Shown here: in pieces, positions 4,948 through 5,693 of the stretch
Numbering within the stretch: the stretch's first letter is position 1
Layout of the letters: the number at the start of each line of letters is the position of its first letter
Notes under the pieces: generated by a model
Told to the model about the DNA's origin: nothing
The model's input: only the letters and a program-made list of their open reading frames with translations
Database searches by the model: none
Assembly: GCA_021788955.1 (NCBI GenBank)
Contig: JAJYKC010000214.1
Span: forward strand, 1 to 5,693
Length of the DNA: 5,693 bases
Reading direction: 5' to 3'
Origin: Acidobacteriota bacterium
GTDB taxonomy: Bacteria > Acidobacteriota > Terriglobia > Bryobacterales > Bryobacteraceae
Made by a program: the position numbers and the translations under genes

Positions 4948-5693
4948 GCGCCGCGATTACTGATGTCCATGCCTATTACCGGCAGGTCACCGATGTTGAT
5001 ATCGGCGAGGTCGCCCGCGAACTGCTGGCCGGCAGAATCACTCAGGAGTCCGCGGCGACATTGTTCTGCGACTGCCCCAACCATCGCAGCCAGTCGCATC
5101 GGTCACTGCACGCCTGGCTCGACAGGCAGGGTTGGTTCTGCCACGCCTGTGGTGTGGGCGGCGACGTCCTGCAACTGGTCGAGTTCGTCCAGCACGGCGC
5201 CGTGACGCGGGGCCAGTCCGGAAGAATGCCGGAGTCGCACCGGCAGGCGCGGGATTTCCTGGCGGCGCGGCTCGGGTTGCCGTCGCTTTCGCAGCTCGGG
5301 CGCAGCCCTGAGGACATGTCAGCGGTAGAGGAAGACCACTGCCTCACGCTGCGGGTGCGGGAAGCGCTGACCGCCGTTGCGGATGTTTATCACGAGCGGC
5401 TCACGCGGAACGCCGAAGTCCTCGCGTGGTTTCGGGACAAGTACCGAATCGGCGACGAAGCAGCGGCCAGGCTGAAGATCGGTTTCGCTGACAACGGCGG
5501 GGAGAGCGTGATCCGGTCATTGCTGGATGGCCCCGGCGCCTTCACGCCGCGCGAGCTGACCGCGACATCGGCTTTCCGGCCCACCGCTCAGGATGGGCTC
5601 GTTCCGTTCTTCGATAGCCGGATCGTGTTTCCGTACTGGAGCCGAGGCCAGGTCGTATTCATGATTGGGCGCCGCACACCCTGGACGCCGGAT
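4944..5693 (+). CDS. dnaG: DnaG-type primase, N-terminal part (3' end beyond window)
   Basis: A reading frame open from GTG 4944 to the last base gives 250 residues with no stop, so the gene continues past the window. Residues 42-81 form a CHC2 primase zinc finger: CDCPNH (Cys44, His47), 18 residues, then CHAC (Cys66, Cys69), followed by GVGGDVLQLVEF (70-81), the standard continuation of DnaG zinc domains. After a linker, YHERL (149-153) and VLAWFRDKYRIGDEAAARL (159-177) match the start of the RNA polymerase domain. FFDSRIVFPYW (222-232) and VVFMIGRRTPWTP (237-249) match the part just before the Toprim core. The Toprim catalytic acids (Glu and the DxD pair) lie beyond the window. Cys42 is an extra cysteine next to the zinc ligands. 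The protein would lay RNA primers for lagging-strand synthesis. GGAGG lies 7 bases upstream and the start overlaps the RecD2 stop (GTGA). Whether a helicase domain is fused downstream, as in some phage primases, cannot be seen. Confidence 0.9.
   Translation, partial: MSAAITDVHAYYRQVTDVDIGEVARELLAGRITQESAATLFCDCPNHRSQSHRSLHAWLDRQGWFCHACGVGGDVLQLVEFVQHGAVTRGQSGRMPESHRQARDFLAARLGLPSLSQLGRSPEDMSAVEEDHCLTLRVREALTAVADVYHERLTRNAEVLAWFRDKYRIGDEAAARLKIGFADNGGESVIRSLLDGPGAFTPRELTATSAFRPTAQDGLVPFFDSRIVFPYWSRGQVVFMIGRRTPWTPD

Noticed and set aside
4963..5205. An 80-residue plus-strand open frame inside the primase gene
   Set aside because: It is out of frame with the CHC2 zinc finger, which is clearly encoded by the frame starting at 4944.

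Overview
The window is a dense, single-strand (+) block of DNA-metabolism genes with no intergenic gap longer than about 22 bases. It reads as the recombination and replication-initiation module of a phage, prophage or phage-like element. The DNA is GC-rich (about 60% by rough count), and the starts have good Shine-Dalgarno motifs, so the host is a high-GC bacterium. Nothing here fixes the phylum. No capsid, integrase, tRNA, rRNA, CRISPR or insertion-sequence signal is visible, so the type of element (temperate phage, lytic phage, plasmid) is inferred from gene content only.

Layout, left to right: (i) the last codons of an upstream gene, sharing an ATGA overlap with the next; (ii) 47-1066, a PD-(D/E)XK nuclease with four cysteines placed as in the iron-sulfur nucleases Cas4 and AddB; (iii) 1086-1841, a RecA-fold ATPase of the AAA_24/Sak4-like type; (iv) 1864-2325, a DUF669-type protein, probably the ssDNA-binding partner, ending in an SSB-like Pro-Phe tip; (v) 2312-2758, a small standalone ERCC4/XPF-type nuclease with a TTG start inside the previous gene; (vi) 2755-4947, a complete RecD2-type 5'-3' helicase; (vii) 4944 to the window end, the N-terminal 250 residues of a DnaG-type primase with its CHC2 zinc finger.

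Working together (inference): the Fe-S nuclease would resect DNA ends, the DUF669 protein would coat the ssDNA, and the Sak4-like ATPase would anneal or pair strands. The ERCC4 nuclease and RecD2 helicase would process branched intermediates or forks, and the primase would prime replication. Four of the six junctions are stop/start overlaps (ATGA, 14 nt, ATGA, GTGA), which points to one polycistronic message with translational coupling. No promoter or terminator could be supported inside the window. Each family is individually known. The least described points are the exact gene combination, the coupling of a lone ERCC4 nuclease to RecD2, and the SSB-like tail of the DUF669 protein.
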